From Psychroserpens ponticola (GTDB lineage: Bacteria; Bacteroidota; Bacteroidia; Flavobacteriales; Flavobacteriaceae): 64,000 nt of DNA. Below, piece after piece: positions 63,500 to 64,000 of the stretch (position 1 is its first letter; the number at the start of each line of letters is the position of its first letter). Where the stretch lies: positions 3,734,001 through 3,798,000 of the forward strand of contig NZ_CP116221.1 of assembly GCF_023556315.2 (NCBI RefSeq). The letters run 5' to 3'. The translations under genes were made by a program, and so were the position numbers. Below the pieces are notes generated by a model. It searched no databases. It was not told the origin of the DNA and saw only the letters and a list, made by a program, of their open reading frames with translations.

Positions 63500-64000
63500 T
63501 TTCTTTGGTTTGCAGTACCAACATAAGTGACTAAAACTTCAACACGTCGATCAAATTTTGGCTCTCCACCTAGAGGAAATTTACGTCGCATACCAACATA
63601 CTTCATACGTCGTTTATCAACTCCTTTTTTAGCTAAATAATCATAGATAAACTTTGCTCTTGCTAACGATAAATTTCTTTTTTTAGTTTGACGGTCAATA
63701 GCATCTCTACTATATTTTGTACAACACACATGACCTTGAATAGTAAAGTAAATATCTTTTCGTTCTAATAATGCCTGAGCTAAACCCTCAAGTGTTGACT
63801 TAGATTCAGGCAGTAATTTACTATAACCTGTTTTAAAAAGAATGTTTTCTAATGTGAATTTATCACCAGCAACTAACTCTCCTTTAATAATATCTTCAAG
63901 TTTCTGAGGTTCTTTATTTACAACTTTTTGAACGCGTGCAGGATTATAAGGTTCAACAATTATTTCAACCTTTCGGTTGAGTCCTCTAATTTTATGAATA
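63496..64000 (-). CDS. OmpA-family protein with two OmpA-like domains, C-terminal part (cut by window edge)
   Basis: The frame is open to the right window edge, so at least 167 residues are visible and the N-terminus lies outside. The visible piece begins with HKIRGLNRKVEIIVEPYNP, which looks like the end of one OmpA domain. A second domain follows: ENILFKTGYSKLLPESKSTLEGLAQAL, then the peptidoglycan-binding NLSLARAKFIYDYLAKKGVDKRRM and FDRRVEVLVTYVG. An internal GTG at 63729 is not the start. It is convergent with the ElaA-type gene. Confidence 0.85.
   Translation of the reverse strand, partial: IHKIRGLNRKVEIIVEPYNPARVQKVVNKEPQKLEDIIKGELVAGDKFTLENILFKTGYSKLLPESKSTLEGLAQALLERKDIYFTIQGHVCCTKYSRDAIDRQTKKRNLSLARAKFIYDYLAKKGVDKRRMKYVGMRRKFPLGGEPKFDRRVEVLVTYVGTANQRN

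Overview
The window looks like chromosomal DNA of a marine-type flavobacterium (Bacteroidota, Flavobacteriaceae). The DNA is very AT-rich. Promoter candidates fit the Bacteroidota -7 box TAnnTTTG. Three secreted proteins end in a type IX secretion (T9SS) type A sorting domain. Lineage-typical families are present (DUF4837, DUF4175, DUF6909-like, T9SS beta-propellers), and most genes carry no obvious Shine-Dalgarno sequence. Genus and species cannot be fixed from the sequence alone.

Region 1 (1-23.3 kb) is a surface or exopolysaccharide locus, almost entirely on the minus strand with very short gaps or overlaps. Read in transcription order it holds rmlC and rmlD, then after a 190 bp gap a sulfotransferase, a GDP-mannose dehydrogenase (AlgD-like), a GT4 glycosyltransferase, cysQ, a tandem-DUF2061 protein, a small lipoprotein, cysC, a second related lipoprotein, cysD and cysN. 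These are followed by a Wzx-type flippase, an oligosaccharide polymerase, a GT4 enzyme, a CapK-like adenylate-forming enzyme, a heparinase II/III-like protein, an O-antigen ligase-type protein, another polytopic protein, UDP-glucose dehydrogenase, UDP-xylose synthase and a polyprenyl-phosphate sugar transferase. PAPS synthesis (CysDNC), PAP recycling (CysQ) and a PAPS-dependent sulfotransferase sit together, while no sulfate-reduction gene is visible. The simplest reading is a sulfated, uronic-acid-containing polysaccharide.

Region 2 (23.5-34.7 kb) holds a Wzz-like protein, a DUF6909-like protein whose C-terminal half resembles nucleoside phosphorylases, a GH3-type acyl-adenylating enzyme, an M23 peptidase, tatA, a DUF4837 lipoprotein, a LysM lytic transglycosylase, pgk, holB and an OmpH-like lipoprotein.

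Region 3 (34.9-57.2 kb) is mostly housekeeping: a methyltransferase, mnmG bracketed by two parS-like palindromes, ybeY, a giant DUF4175 protein, an AlkB-type hydroxylase, gltX, an SPFH protein, glnS, folB, tRNA-Cys, a LysE-type exporter, rnr and small proteins. A strongly structured intergenic element at 54856-54960 is a candidate noncoding RNA.

Region 4 (57.2-64 kb) holds two T9SS-exported repeat proteins (an internally duplicated leucine-rich-repeat protein and a seven-repeat propeller related to the one at 42.8 kb), a 622 bp gene-free stretch with several palindromes, rpiB, a zinc-type CDF transporter, an ElaA-type acetyltransferase and the end of a protein with two OmpA-like domains. Small dispersed repeats sit in several intergenic gaps of regions 3 and 4.
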